Source: Clostridiaceae bacterium DTU079 (GTDB taxonomy: Bacteria > Bacillota > Clostridia > Acetivibrionales > Acetivibrionaceae). From it: a stretch of 64,000 bases of DNA. Under the pieces are notes generated by a model. That model made no database searches. It saw only the letters and a program-made list of their open reading frames with translations, and had not been told where the DNA came from. Position 1 is the stretch's first letter; the number at the start of each line of letters is the position of its first letter. Of the stretch, positions 16,456-24,787 are shown one piece after another. Both the position numbers and the translations under genes were made by a program. The stretch covers positions 20,609-84,608 of the forward strand of contig LFSC01000028.1 in assembly GCA_001512505.1 (NCBI GenBank), given 5' to 3'.

Positions 16456-17074
16456 TTACAAATTAAGTTTTTCTTTAAACTCTAAATTTAAAGAGATTAG
16501 CTCACTAAACGGTACAATCTTTTTAGTAGCAGTTTCTATATTACATTCCTTTGACCAAAAAAAAGGATAAATCAAAATACCTTGATTAAATTCTATCTCC
16601 TTTATATCACAATAAAAATTATTCCATTTAAATGCACTATAAAATTCACCAAAATTATCACTAGAGATCTAAGTTATAAATTCAGGATAATTAATTCCCA
16701 AGTTCCCCCACTCTAAGGTATCCGGTGCAAAATAAAATATTTCTCCAATTTCACCCTGAAAACCGCCATTATTTACGGCAAATAAACCTCCAAAGATATC
16801 ATCTGCAACTATCAGTACATTGTCCCCAAAACTTTTATGTAATTCCAAATTATAATTATAAATATTACGTGAGTCCACCCCGTCGCCATTTGCATATACC
16901 CTTAAAGTACTATCTACAATAATACCCGAGGAATTTATTACTATCTGACCTAATACAGAATTCTCATCAATACCCATTTTCTCCAGTATATTATCATATT
17001 TATTGGGCGCTTTTATATGTATATTATTTAGATGAATGACTTAACATCGCGATTATCTCATTCCATAATTTCAT
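16456..17074 (-). pseudogene. DUF2625 family gene with frameshift and in-frame stop
   Basis: Three pieces join into one DUF2625-like protein. The start (17072-17074, after GGAGAG) gives MKLWNEIIAMLSHSSK, then a stop. One base over, NNIHIKAPNKYDNILEKMG continues into the main frame, which carries the family core FGDNVLIVADDIFGGLFAVN and FYFAPDTLEWGNLGI. A TAG near 16672 interrupts after YPEFIT, and the same frame goes on through FYSAFKWNNFYCDIKEIEF and YPFFWSKE to a stop at 16456. So one single-base frameshift and one nonsense codon inactivate a gene of about 205 codons. DUF2625 proteins have no known role that I can state. Confidence 0.8.
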
Positions 17075-17296
17075 AATATCAGCTCTCCTAATCTACTATA
17101 ATTTAAGCATTTTCATCAAAAATCCGCTTACCGAAATATACGCATTTACATGTCCTTCTCAAGTATAAATTGTTAATATCAAATTGATCTTGCTTAAAAA
17201 ACTTGAATAATATTTTCACTCATAATGATTAACTTCAATCCTTCAAATGTCTTAATAATTGCTTGCCAAAAGCTATATGGTACCTGCCATTGTGCT

Positions 17297-17540
17297 TTAC
17301 TTTTTAAAAATATCTCTACTGTAGTACTCCTCGAGCTTCTTGTCACAATGCTCTATGATCCAGTCAATATCATCTTTTGTCAACTTTCTGAACACGTGCC
17401 TGTTAAATTCCACATACTCAATCTCCCGGCACCTTCTCATAAAACGCATGTCCTCAAAGCGCCTAAAGGGATTGGCAAATATTTTCACCGACATGCTCAA
17501 ACATAGCCTTGAGAAGAACAGGTTTGTAGGAAAAACTCAT
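17297..17540 (-). pseudogene. Decayed gene fragment, unknown family
   Basis: A short minus-strand frame reads FRRFEDMRFMRRCREIEYVE, then FNRHVFRKLTKDDIDWIIEH, a charged helical protein. In the next frame upstream, MSFSYKPVLLKAMFEHVGEN leads towards it, separated by a frame change near 17475. No ribosome binding site is present. SYKPVLLKAMFEHV resembles N-termini of some restriction or helicase-associated domains, but this is weak. It looks like a fragment of a larger lost gene. Confidence 0.4.
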
Positions 17541-17719
17541 ATCTATGACACTTAGCATGATAACAAAATATAAAATCCCGATGACTAACTATGCAAAGTG
17601 CATTAAGTATAACGCTATAAATCCCATAATCATCTATCATTTTAGTTCCGAAAATTCCGGCTAAAACAAAAAAGCTCCGGCAATTATGAAAAAACTGTCC
17701 GCCAACAACGGGCATATGC

Positions 17720-17755
17720 AAAATGGTGCGTATACCGCAGTATATGCACCATTTT
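17720..17755. terminator. Long hairpin downstream of rubrerythrin
   Basis: AAAATGGTGCGTATAC (17720-17735) pairs with GTATATGCACCATTTT (17740-17755): 16 pairs with one G-T, and a 4-base loop. It lies 35 bases past the rubrerythrin stop on the minus strand and is the likely transcript end, although no long T run follows. It could also stop plus-strand transcripts (TTTTCTT). Confidence 0.6.
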
Positions 17756-17789
17756 CTTGCCTGTAAAGTCAACTATCCAGTCATAACCG

Positions 17790-18284
17790 TTAGTATTTTA
17801 TAAACTTACTTCCCGGTACTCCGCAAATACTGCATTTATCCGGAAGGGACTTTTCAATGTTACCGCATACAGGACAAAGATAATAGGTAACCTCTTCCGT
17901 GGAATCAATATTATCCAATGCTTCCTTGTACAATTTAGCATGAACCTCTTCAGCCTTCATTGCAAATTTAAATGCCAAAGCTGCTGCTTTGTTTCCTTCT
18001 TCTTCAGCCTTCTGCAAAAATTCCTTATACATTTCTTCATATTCGTATGTTTCTCCGGCTATGGCATCCTTCAAATTTTCTTCTGTAGAACCGACTTTAC
18101 CCGCCAATTCATATTCCTTAAGAGCATGAATTGTTTCTGCATCAGCAGTAACTCTAAATAATTTTGCAATATTGTTTTTTCCTTCTTTTTCTGCTTTCTG
18201 AGCATAAGCTAAATATTTCCTGTTGGCCTTGGATTCTCCTGCAAACGCAGCCATTAAATTTTCAAGTGTCTTGTTATCACTCAT
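17790..18284 (-). CDS. rbr: Rubrerythrin
   Basis: A 164-residue rubrerythrin, a peroxide-reducing protein of anaerobes. The ferritin-like four-helix domain supplies di-iron ligands in GESKANRKYLAYA near residue 16, TADAETIHALKEY near 48, ETYEYEEMYKEF near 78 and KAEEVHAKLY near 110. The C-terminal rubredoxin domain has CPVCGN near 138 and CSICGVPGSKF near 151, for the single Fe(Cys)4 centre. Electrons from NADH via a reductase or rubredoxin would reduce hydrogen peroxide to water. The start has GGAGGTAA. It appears monocistronic, with tandem repeats upstream of its promoter. Confidence 0.97.
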   Translation of the reverse strand: MSDNKTLENLMAAFAGESKANRKYLAYAQKAEKEGKNNIAKLFRVTADAETIHALKEYELAGKVGSTEENLKDAIAGETYEYEEMYKEFLQKAEEEGNKAAALAFKFAMKAEEVHAKLYKEALDNIDSTEEVTYYLCPVCGNIEKSLPDKCSICGVPGSKFIKY

Positions 18285-18330
18285 CTTCGATTACCTCCAA
18301 CATTATTAATTTTATGTAACAACCAAATTA

Positions 18331-18401
18331 ATTGTACCACTAATACCGGCATTTAAACAGATACATTTATGATGCTCTACAGATACATATATGATGCTCT
18401 A
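18331..18401 (-). promoter_or_regulatory. Rubrerythrin promoter with 22-bp tandem repeat upstream
   Basis: An extended -10, TGGTACAAT on the minus strand (hexamer at 18331-18336), lies 47 bases before the rubrerythrin start. Two adjacent 22-bp repeats (18358-18379 and 18380-18401) differ at one base and carry TAGAGCATCAT...TGTATCTG on the minus strand. A 22-bp period places both on one face of the helix, upstream of the -35 region, as for an activator or cooperative repressor. It does not match the PerR box I know. Confidence 0.55.
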
Positions 18402-18439
18402 TTGATATACCTTGTAAGTATCTTAACATATTGTTCCTA

Positions 18440-18462
18440 AAAAAAATAGTCCCTTGAGGGAC
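18440..18462 (-). terminator. Terminator after btuD
   Basis: On the minus strand GTCCC-TCAA-GGGAC is followed by TATTTTTTTT. The stem is short (5 bp) but GC-rich with a long T run. It would end the btuFCD transcript. Confidence 0.7.
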
Positions 18463-18558
18463 AGAAATTTGAATCAGTTCGCCTTATTGTTAATTGTTGC
18501 ATATATTTCTATAATTTATACCATTAATTTTCAGTATTCCTGCAGAAAGTTGTTTTGC

Positions 18559-19353
18559 TTATTTTTTAAATGGAATTATATAGGGTTTGTTATTGTTTAC
18601 CCCTCTTACAATATACGGCTTTATGCCATAAACCTCTTCAATAATCCCCTCGGTAAGAACTTTTTCCGGCTCTCCTTGGGCAATGATGGCCCCTCCCTTT
18701 AGCAAAAACAGATAATCGCAATATGTGGAAGCAAGGTTAAGGTCATGTAAAACCGCAACAACAGTCCTTTGTTTCTGCGTAATCTTTCGGGCAATATCCA
18801 AAACCTCAATCTGATGCTGCAAATCAAGATGGGAGACAGGCTCGTCCAATAAAACTATGTCCGTGTCCTGCACCAAAGCCCTTGCTATAAAAGCTCTCTG
18901 CCTTTCTCCACCGCTTATTTCATTAATTCTCCTGTCTCTAAGCTGCCAAACATTTGCAGCCTTCATAGCCTTCTCCGCCATTTCCCTGTCCGTGGGGCCT
19001 TCGGTCTGGAACCTCCCCAAATACGGGTTTCTTCCCATAAGCACCACATCGGTAACCGAATAGTCACATTGGATATCGGTGCTCTGATACATGTACGCAA
19101 GCTTTCTTGAAAGCTCCTTTGTTTTTATTTTACCTATATCCACACCGTTAACAAGAATCGAGCCCCGTTGAGGCTTAAGACTTTTGGCAATGCTTCTTAA
19201 AAGAGTGGTTTTTCCCGAGCCGTTCGGACCTAATATACCGTAAAACCTGCCTCTTTCCATGTGCAAAGATATATCCTTCAAAGCATTTACGTTTCCAAAG
19301 GACACATTTATGTTTTGTATTCTTATCGGATAAGTTGCACTTTGATATTCCAA
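18559..19353 (-). CDS. btuD: Cobalamin ABC transporter ATP-binding protein
   Basis: A 264-residue ATPase of the FecE/BtuD family. Walker A GPNGSGKTT near residue 42, Q-loop YMYQSTDIQ near 86, signature ISGGERQRA near 143, Walker B IVLLDEPVSHLD near 163 and the switch His in VLHDLN near 196 are seen. It powers import by the permease encoded two bases upstream. Family sequence alone does not tell iron siderophore from vitamin B12, but the riboswitch at the front of this operon points to cobalamin. The tail after residue 220 has the usual C-terminal extension of this subfamily. Confidence 0.92.
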   Translation of the reverse strand: MEYQSATYPIRIQNINVSFGNVNALKDISLHMERGRFYGILGPNGSGKTTLLRSIAKSLKPQRGSILVNGVDIGKIKTKELSRKLAYMYQSTDIQCDYSVTDVVLMGRNPYLGRFQTEGPTDREMAEKAMKAANVWQLRDRRINEISGGERQRAFIARALVQDTDIVLLDEPVSHLDLQHQIEVLDIARKITQKQRTVVAVLHDLNLASTYCDYLFLLKGGAIIAQGEPEKVLTEGIIEEVYGIKPYIVRGVNNNKPYIIPFKK

Positions 19354-19354
19354 A

Positions 19355-20401
19355 TCATAACACCTTCCTCTTGCTTCTCAATAAAATTGAGATAAAATAG
19401 GGTGCACCGAACATCGATGTCAAAACCCCAACGGGAATCTCCGATGTAGGTATTCTGGCAATAGTGTCGCATAAAACCAGAAATATTCCGCCCCCCACAG
19501 CGGAAAACGGCAGCACAACCCTGTTATCCGAACCTGCAATCAAACGAACCGTATGCGGAATTATAAGACCTACAAAGCCAATAACTCCGCTTACGGAAAC
19601 ACAGGCAGCAACGACAACGGAGCATACCACCAGCAATATCTTTTTTACTGTTTCAACCTCAACCCCAAGGTTTTTTGCCCCTTCTTCACCGGTAGCTATT
19701 ATGTTCAAATCCCTTGCAAAAAAACAAATCACGACTGTTCCCAGAATAACAACCGGAATTAATATTAAAACCTGTTTCCATGTTATGTATGCTACGCTTC
19801 CCATCATCCAGTATGTTATCTTAGCTATCCTGTCCCTGTTTAAGACCATAATGACGGATATCAGGGACGAAGCGAAAAAGCTCACCGCCACACCTGCCAG
19901 AAGAAGATGGGTATTAACAATTCGAGCCCCTGTTTTTGCTATACTGAAAACTATTAACACTGTGATCAAGGCAAAAACAAAAGCCGTAGCCGTTACCAGT
20001 CCAAATCCTCCCACCAATTGCTCAGCGCCCAAAGCAATGGCAATAGCAGCTCCCAGAGCAGCTCCCGACGATACTCCCAAGACATAAGGGTCAGCCATGG
20101 GATTTACAAACATACCCTGAAATGCCCCTCCGACAGCGGAAAGCCCTATACCGATAACTGCGGCAGCTAAAACCCGGGGAAGCCTAATTTTAAGTACTAT
20201 AAGTTCATGGGTTCCGCTGGGTCTCCACTCCCCCAAAATTTTATTGGCAAAGGGAATCTTTCGAATCATTATTTTGAGAGCATCCATCAGCGTAATATTG
20301 GCAGCCCCAACCGTTGCCGACATCACTATTAAAAACAGCAAAAGCAGTACACTGCCTATAAATAGCAACCTGTATTTTTTCTTTTTATCTACAAAGGACA
20401 T
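19355..20401 (-). CDS. btuC: Cobalamin ABC transporter permease (FecCD family)
   Basis: A 348-residue membrane protein with about ten helices, the BtuC/FecCD family. Markers are LRLPRVLAAAVIGIGLSAVG near residues 67-88, NPMADPYVLGVSSGAALGAA near 100-120, and VSGVIGFVGLIIPHTVRLIAG near 268-288. ATG at 20401 follows CGGAG seven bases upstream; the upstream in-frame ATG-like codons lie inside btuF. There is one base between the btuF stop and this start. It forms the homodimeric channel for the operon's importer. Confidence 0.93.
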   Translation of the reverse strand: MSFVDKKKKYRLLFIGSVLLLLFLIVMSATVGAANITLMDALKIMIRKIPFANKILGEWRPSGTHELIVLKIRLPRVLAAAVIGIGLSAVGGAFQGMFVNPMADPYVLGVSSGAALGAAIAIALGAEQLVGGFGLVTATAFVFALITVLIVFSIAKTGARIVNTHLLLAGVAVSFFASSLISVIMVLNRDRIAKITYWMMGSVAYITWKQVLILIPVVILGTVVICFFARDLNIIATGEEGAKNLGVEVETVKKILLVVCSVVVAACVSVSGVIGFVGLIIPHTVRLIAGSDNRVVLPFSAVGGGIFLVLCDTIARIPTSEIPVGVLTSMFGAPYFISILLRSKRKVL

Positions 20402-20402
20402 G

Positions 20403-21356
20403 TTAATTCTCCGTTTCACCAAAAGCTTCAGGGTGGATTATTTTAGCCATTTCCACCAGTCCGTCCGCAAGTCTCGGTCCATGCCTGTCCAACATATTGT
20501 TGTCGATTTCAAAAACCCTTCCGTTTTTTACGGCTGTAAGCTCTTTATAACCTTCAGTATTCATAATTCCCTGCTTGAAATCATAGTACTTGGAGCATAT
20601 GAGCATGTCTGGATCCTTCTCCAAAAGGCTTTCAATATTGTATTTCCAGCCATCCACATCGTCAGCAACGTTTTTTCCGCCGGCCATTTCGATAATATGG
20701 GCAATAAAGGTATCTCTTCCGGCAGTATAATCCCCAAATTCACCAAATCCTATAACATAGTATACACTGGGTTTATCCAAATCCTTCACTTTGCTTTTTA
20801 CAAGCTCCACCTTTTCTTTCATATCGTTTACTATTTTTCTCGCTTCATCCTTGCAATTAAGCAAAATCCCTATCTTTCCGATTACATCATAAGCTCCTTC
20901 AAAGCTCTCTTCATTGCGTATAACAGCTACCTTGATGTTCACTTCCTCGAGCTTTTCCAATACTTCCTTCTGAAAGATGGAAGAAGCAATAACCAAATCC
21001 GGTTTTAACTCAACAATTTTCTCGACGTTGGGCTGGTCGATGTTTCCTACCGACTCAATACTCAATGCAGCCTCCGGATAGTCGCAAAAGTCTGTCCGTC
21101 CCACCAGCTTGTCCTGTTTGCCCAAGGCAAAAACGGTTTCTGTTACAGTTGGTGCAACAGAAATCACTCTTTCAGGCTCCTTATCCAAAGTTACCTCTCT
21201 GCCGTAGGAATCCTTCAAAGTTATAGGATATTGTACCTTATCGTTCAAATCAACGTTCCCGTTTGAGTTTGATTTATCATTAAATTTGTTGCAAGAAGAA
21301 AAGGTAAAAATCAAAAGTAATGACAAAACAGCCGCCAGTATCTTTTTATTTTTCAT
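20403..21356 (-). CDS. btuF: Cobalamin-binding lipoprotein (BtuF-like, helical-backbone)
   Basis: A 317-residue lipoprotein with a signal peptide ending at the lipobox FSSC (Cys 22). The mature domain is the helical-backbone metal-receptor fold: DSYGREVTLDKEPERVISVAPTV-type start near residues 48-70, LVGRTDFCDYPEAALSIESV near 84-103, VEKIVELKPDLVIAS near 110, and DVDGWKYNIESLLEKDPDM near 235. It captures the substrate outside the membrane. First gene after a cobalamin riboswitch, so corrinoid is the likely ligand. Confidence 0.92.
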   Translation of the reverse strand: MKNKKILAAVLSLLLIFTFSSCNKFNDKSNSNGNVDLNDKVQYPITLKDSYGREVTLDKEPERVISVAPTVTETVFALGKQDKLVGRTDFCDYPEAALSIESVGNIDQPNVEKIVELKPDLVIASSIFQKEVLEKLEEVNIKVAVIRNEESFEGAYDVIGKIGILLNCKDEARKIVNDMKEKVELVKSKVKDLDKPSVYYVIGFGEFGDYTAGRDTFIAHIIEMAGGKNVADDVDGWKYNIESLLEKDPDMLICSKYYDFKQGIMNTEGYKELTAVKNGRVFEIDNNMLDRHGPRLADGLVEMAKIIHPEAFGETEN

Positions 21357-21440
21357 AAGTATCTCCCCTCTAAAAGCATTTTTCCCTATAAACGTTTTAC
21401 CATGTCAGTGATAAAACACTGTCTCAATTTAAAAAAACAC

Positions 21441-21479
21441 AATTAAAAAAGCCTCTTAGACTATTAAAGCATAAGAGGC
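21441..21479 (-). terminator. Riboswitch expression-platform terminator before btuF
   Basis: On the minus strand GCCTCTTA (complement of 21472-21479) pairs with TAAGAGGC (complement of 21451-21458) across a 13-base loop and is followed by TTTTTTAATT. It lies between the cobalamin aptamer and the btuF start, so it is the likely ligand-controlled terminator that reduces transport gene expression when cobalamin is plentiful. Confidence 0.85.
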
Positions 21480-21540
21480 CATAATTGAGCATAATTATAC
21501 ATAACTAACACCCCCCTATCGCTCGTAGAGTCTATGGTGC

Positions 21541-21712
21541 TATTTACGGGCAGGTCTTCTGACTTAAGTTCATCGACATACTTCATACCTTCCCGGTAAA
21601 ACCAGTGGCATTACTATGAAGTGTCTCCCTCATACAGCGGCGGGACCGTGCAGGAATCTCACCTGCTTCCCTTTTCAACTGCAAATCAAAATGCAGTAAC
21701 CCGCAAATAATA
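21541..21712 (-). ncRNA. Cobalamin riboswitch aptamer
   Basis: On the minus strand the region shows the B12 box-like AAGTCAGAAGACCTGCCCG (near 21549-21568), the upstream GGTGAGATTCCTGCACGGTCC core and CCGCTGT junction, and CCACTGG plus GGGAAGG elements. The closing helix P1 pairs TATTTGCGGG (complement of 21702-21711) with CCCGTAAATA (complement of 21541-21550). These are hallmarks of the class I cobalamin aptamer. It precedes btuFCD and the terminator at 21441-21479. Confidence 0.93.
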
Positions 21713-21765
21713 CTATTAAACTGTATAAAAACTATCACAAGCTGAAAATTTTGTCAATACAAAGA

Positions 21766-22920
21766 TTATGCCTTGGTTCCACATTCAGGACAGAATTTAG
21801 CGCCCGGAGAAAGCTTTGCTCCGCATTTTCCGCATGCTATCTCCTGGGACTGGGCTGCTCCGCATTCAGGACAGAATTTGGTACCCTGAGGTATGTCCTG
21901 GGCACATTTTACGCACTTGACCTTACCAACCACAAGGGATTTACCGCAATTAGGGCAGAACTTAGTTCCTGACGGAGCCTTTGTATTACAGTCGGTACAG
22001 GTTATTTCCTGGTTCGCGGCAGGGTATGGATTGTATTGAGGGGGCTGCTGATTTCCCATTCCACTGAATACATTCCCCATTATATTTCCAATGGCCGCAC
22101 CGGTACCGAATCCTGCACCCATTCCGGCAAAGGAACCGTTACCCTCGTTGGCAGCTGCAGTATTCATAGCATCCAAAGTTCTCTTTTTTGCATATCTGTC
22201 CATACCGCCCATCAAGTTTATTTGCGCACCTTCCTGATAAGCCTTACGGAGCTCTTCAGGAAGTATCAATGCTTCAACACTGAGTTCAACCAAATCGAGC
22301 CCGAGAGCATTGAACTTGTCTATTACAGATTGCTTAACCAAATCCGCAAATTCAAGAAGATTGCCTTGCATATCAAAAAATGATTTTTTAGACTCTGCCA
22401 CCGCATCTTTAAGATGCTGTACAATATATGACCTCAGAGTGTTTGATATATCGTTTGTTGCCAGAGTTCCCCTGGTTCCCGAAACCTCTTTTATAAACTT
22501 TGCCGCATCCACAACTCTAAAGGAATACATTCCCCTGGCACCGACCTCAATCGGTCCGAACATCGGATCCAACATCGGCAGGGGTGACTGGGTTCCCCAA
22601 TACTGATCATTGAACTGTCTAGTATTTACAAAATAAACCTCTGCTTTAAAGGGTGAATTAAAGCCGTATTTCCAGGATTTTAATTTTGTCAGAATCGGCA
22701 TATTTTCCGTTATCAGCTCATATCTTCCCGGTTCGAAAACATCGGCAATTTGGCCCTCGTTCACAAATACCGCTGTCTGAGATTCCCTTACCGTAAGCTG
22801 TGCACCCATTTTAATTTCTTTGTTTTGTACAGGAAAACGATATAGTATAGTATCCGCACTGGAATCCGTCCATTCAATTACTTCAATGAATTGTCCTTTA
22901 ATAAAATCCATTAACCCCAT
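21766..22920 (-). CDS. SPFH-domain protein with C-terminal zinc ribbons (YdjI-like)
   Basis: A 384-residue protein. Residues about 1-250 form an SPFH/band-7-type domain of the YdjI (virion core) kind, with QTAVFVNEGQIADVFEPGRY near 48-67 and FDMQGNLLEFADLVKQSVID near 182. A Gly/Gln/Pro-rich linker (about 262-305) follows. Three zinc ribbons close the protein: CTDCNTKAPSGTKFCPNCG, CVKCAQDIPQGTKFCPECG and CGKCGAKLSPGAKFCPECG, twelve Cys in all. B. subtilis YdjI works with phage-shock-like membrane stress proteins; a membrane-associated scaffold role here is inference. No neighbours of that system are visible. Confidence 0.88.
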   Translation of the reverse strand: MGLMDFIKGQFIEVIEWTDSSADTILYRFPVQNKEIKMGAQLTVRESQTAVFVNEGQIADVFEPGRYELITENMPILTKLKSWKYGFNSPFKAEVYFVNTRQFNDQYWGTQSPLPMLDPMFGPIEVGARGMYSFRVVDAAKFIKEVSGTRGTLATNDISNTLRSYIVQHLKDAVAESKKSFFDMQGNLLEFADLVKQSVIDKFNALGLDLVELSVEALILPEELRKAYQEGAQINLMGGMDRYAKKRTLDAMNTAAANEGNGSFAGMGAGFGTGAAIGNIMGNVFSGMGNQQPPQYNPYPAANQEITCTDCNTKAPSGTKFCPNCGKSLVVGKVKCVKCAQDIPQGTKFCPECGAAQSQEIACGKCGAKLSPGAKFCPECGTKA

Positions 22921-23242
22921 GCCAACGCACCTCTTTTTATTAATTTATTATCCTTAATCGTGCTATATTCAAACTTCTGTCGGCCAGTTCAAACTATGAG
23001 TTAATATAATTGTATCATAGAACAATATCTATGCAAACCATTTTTCTTGACATATATTATCGGAATGTATATGACTCATGTGTAAAATTATAGTGAAATT
23101 TGTATTACTTGAACTTTAGTTTATAAAAGTATAAATTTATGTATATAATATATAGCAAGATAACCAAATAAACGCATGGAAGCCGGGTTGATTTTTAGAA
23201 TATTAAACTAAACTTTGATTTTATTTTATTCAATGGTATAAT
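22921..23242 (+). promoter_or_regulatory. Divergent intergenic region with promoter for M23 peptidase
   Basis: This AT-rich gap separates the divergent SPFH and M23 genes. For the plus strand an extended -10, TGGTATAAT (hexamer 23237-23242), with a weak TTGATT upstream, lies about 80 bases before the M23 start. I see no hairpin, riboswitch or small gene in the rest. Confidence 0.55.
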
Positions 23243-23321
23243 TATTATGAATTTTGATTAGGAAATTTGTTCCTTTTTGCGGCAGAAAAGATGCATTAAC
23301 AATAAGAAAAAGGCGGTTGTT

Positions 23322-24254
23322 ATGAAACGTTCAGGTAACAATAGAAAAAGAGAATATTGGTCAATTATGATCGTTCCCCATAACACTGATGAAGTTAAAG
23401 TATTCAAAATTTCATCGTTAAAGTATAAGCTAATGACTCTAGGAACGGTTACACTTACATTTATTATTTGCTTGGGAATATTTATTACACATCTTGTAGT
23501 TACAAACCGGTCATTATACAAAGACAGGGAAAATATTCTTGCCATTAACAGGCAACAAAGAGAATTGTTAGAAGAAAAGCAGGAAACCATCGAATCCTAT
23601 ATTGAAAAAATAGATAAACAGGATGAATTGTTTAAGAATTTTACAACCCTTTATAAAAACATGACATCACAGTATATCGATAATCAAATGGAAGGGCTTA
23701 CTGCAACCCGATCCGGTACAATAAGAAATGACCGGGCCTTTATCAATGACATAAACAAACTTAAAAGCATTTTAGACAGCCTTGAACAAAACAATGACGA
23801 TGATCCGGAAATAGTAAATCAATTAAATGAAGCCCAGGCAAAGCTTAAACAGTACATAGATGCAATACCGACCCTATGGCCTACCGCGGGTGAAATTAGC
23901 TCCGAATTCGGCACCCGTTCCGACCCCTTTAACTACACAGAAAAACAACATAGCGGACTTGATATAGCAGCGGATTACGGAAGCAATATAAAAGCTTCAG
24001 CCAGCGGTAAAGTTATTTTTTCCGGTTACTACGGCAACTACGGAAATTGTGTAATAATAAGTCACGGTTATGGCTTAACCACACTTTACGGTCATTGCTC
24101 TCAGCTTTCCGTCAAGGAAGGCCAATCGGTGAAAAAAGGCGATGTTATTGCAAAGGTTGGTAGCTCCGGGAGAAGTACCGGACCGCATTTACATTTTGAA
24201 GTGAGAATAAATGATGTTCCCACCAACCCCCTTGAGTATCTTGACACTAAATAG
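23322..24254 (+). CDS. Membrane-anchored M23 family metallopeptidase (cell wall endopeptidase)
   Basis: A 310-residue protein: short basic cytoplasmic part, one membrane helix (about residues 36-60), a coiled-coil region (about 75-190), and a LytM/M23 domain (about 195-305). The zinc and catalytic residues show as HSGLDIAADYGSNIKA near 214 (His, Asp) and GPHLHFEVR near 289 (HxH), with GHCSQL near 258. It would cut peptidoglycan cross-link peptides outside the membrane. The start at 23322 has AAGGCGG in front; a TTG 45 bases upstream is less likely. It is followed by a bactofilin gene, a pairing seen in other bacteria where bactofilins steer peptidases for cell shape or spore formation. Confidence 0.93.
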   Translation: MKRSGNNRKREYWSIMIVPHNTDEVKVFKISSLKYKLMTLGTVTLTFIICLGIFITHLVVTNRSLYKDRENILAINRQQRELLEEKQETIESYIEKIDKQDELFKNFTTLYKNMTSQYIDNQMEGLTATRSGTIRNDRAFINDINKLKSILDSLEQNNDDDPEIVNQLNEAQAKLKQYIDAIPTLWPTAGEISSEFGTRSDPFNYTEKQHSGLDIAADYGSNIKASASGKVIFSGYYGNYGNCVIISHGYGLTTLYGHCSQLSVKEGQSVKKGDVIAKVGSSGRSTGPHLHFEVRINDVPTNPLEYLDTK

Positions 24255-24391
24255 GATGCTATATTATGTAAAGAAAAATTGCGAAAGAAACCTAAGTTCA
24301 GAAAACATTTTTCTTAACATTTATTTGATGCGTCCGCTAATTTGATTTTATGAAACATTGATAAATATAATTTTGTATTTTGGAGGTAAAA

Positions 24392-24787
24392 ATGTTCAAT
24401 AAAAAAGCTTTAAACAGCCCGGATACTTTTGATACGTTAATCGGTGTAAATACTACATTGGAAGGCAACATTACAACCAACGGCACCATAAGAATCGACG
24501 GTAAGATTAATGGAGATGTAAAGATAAACGGAGATGTTTATATCGGAAAAGAAGCCGTTATCACCGGAAACATATTTGCAAACAATATATCCTTATCCGG
24601 TAAAGTACAGGGAAACATTGAAGCAAAGGGAGTGCTGCAAATTTTGTCTTCGGCAAAGCTTTACGGAGACATTTTGGTCAACAGCCTTATAACTGAGGAA
24701 GGCAGCATTTTTGAAGGAAAATGCAAGATGACGGCAGGAGCTTCCAAGGATCAAAACACTAAGAAAGGTGATGCAAAAAAGGATTAA
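24392..24787 (+). CDS. Bactofilin (polymer-forming cytoskeletal protein)
   Basis: A 131-residue bactofilin. After a short N-terminal tail, residues about 20-105 form the right-handed beta-helix with repeated hydrophobic/Gly steps: GVNTTLEGNITTNGTIRIDG, KINGDVKINGDVYIGKEAVI, TGNIFANNISLSGKVQGNIE. The tail is Lys-rich. Bactofilins polymerise without nucleotides at the membrane and recruit cell wall enzymes. GGAGGT lies directly before ATG 24392. It follows the M23 peptidase by about 135 bases and overlaps the convergent yunB by four bases at the stops. Confidence 0.95.
   Translation: MFNKKALNSPDTFDTLIGVNTTLEGNITTNGTIRIDGKINGDVKINGDVYIGKEAVITGNIFANNISLSGKVQGNIEAKGVLQILSSAKLYGDILVNSLITEEGSIFEGKCKMTAGASKDQNTKKGDAKKD

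Noticed and set aside
17497..17772. A 91-residue minus-strand frame downstream of rubrerythrin
   Set aside because: It includes the 17720-17755 hairpin, has odd Cys/His-rich composition, no ribosome site and no known family.
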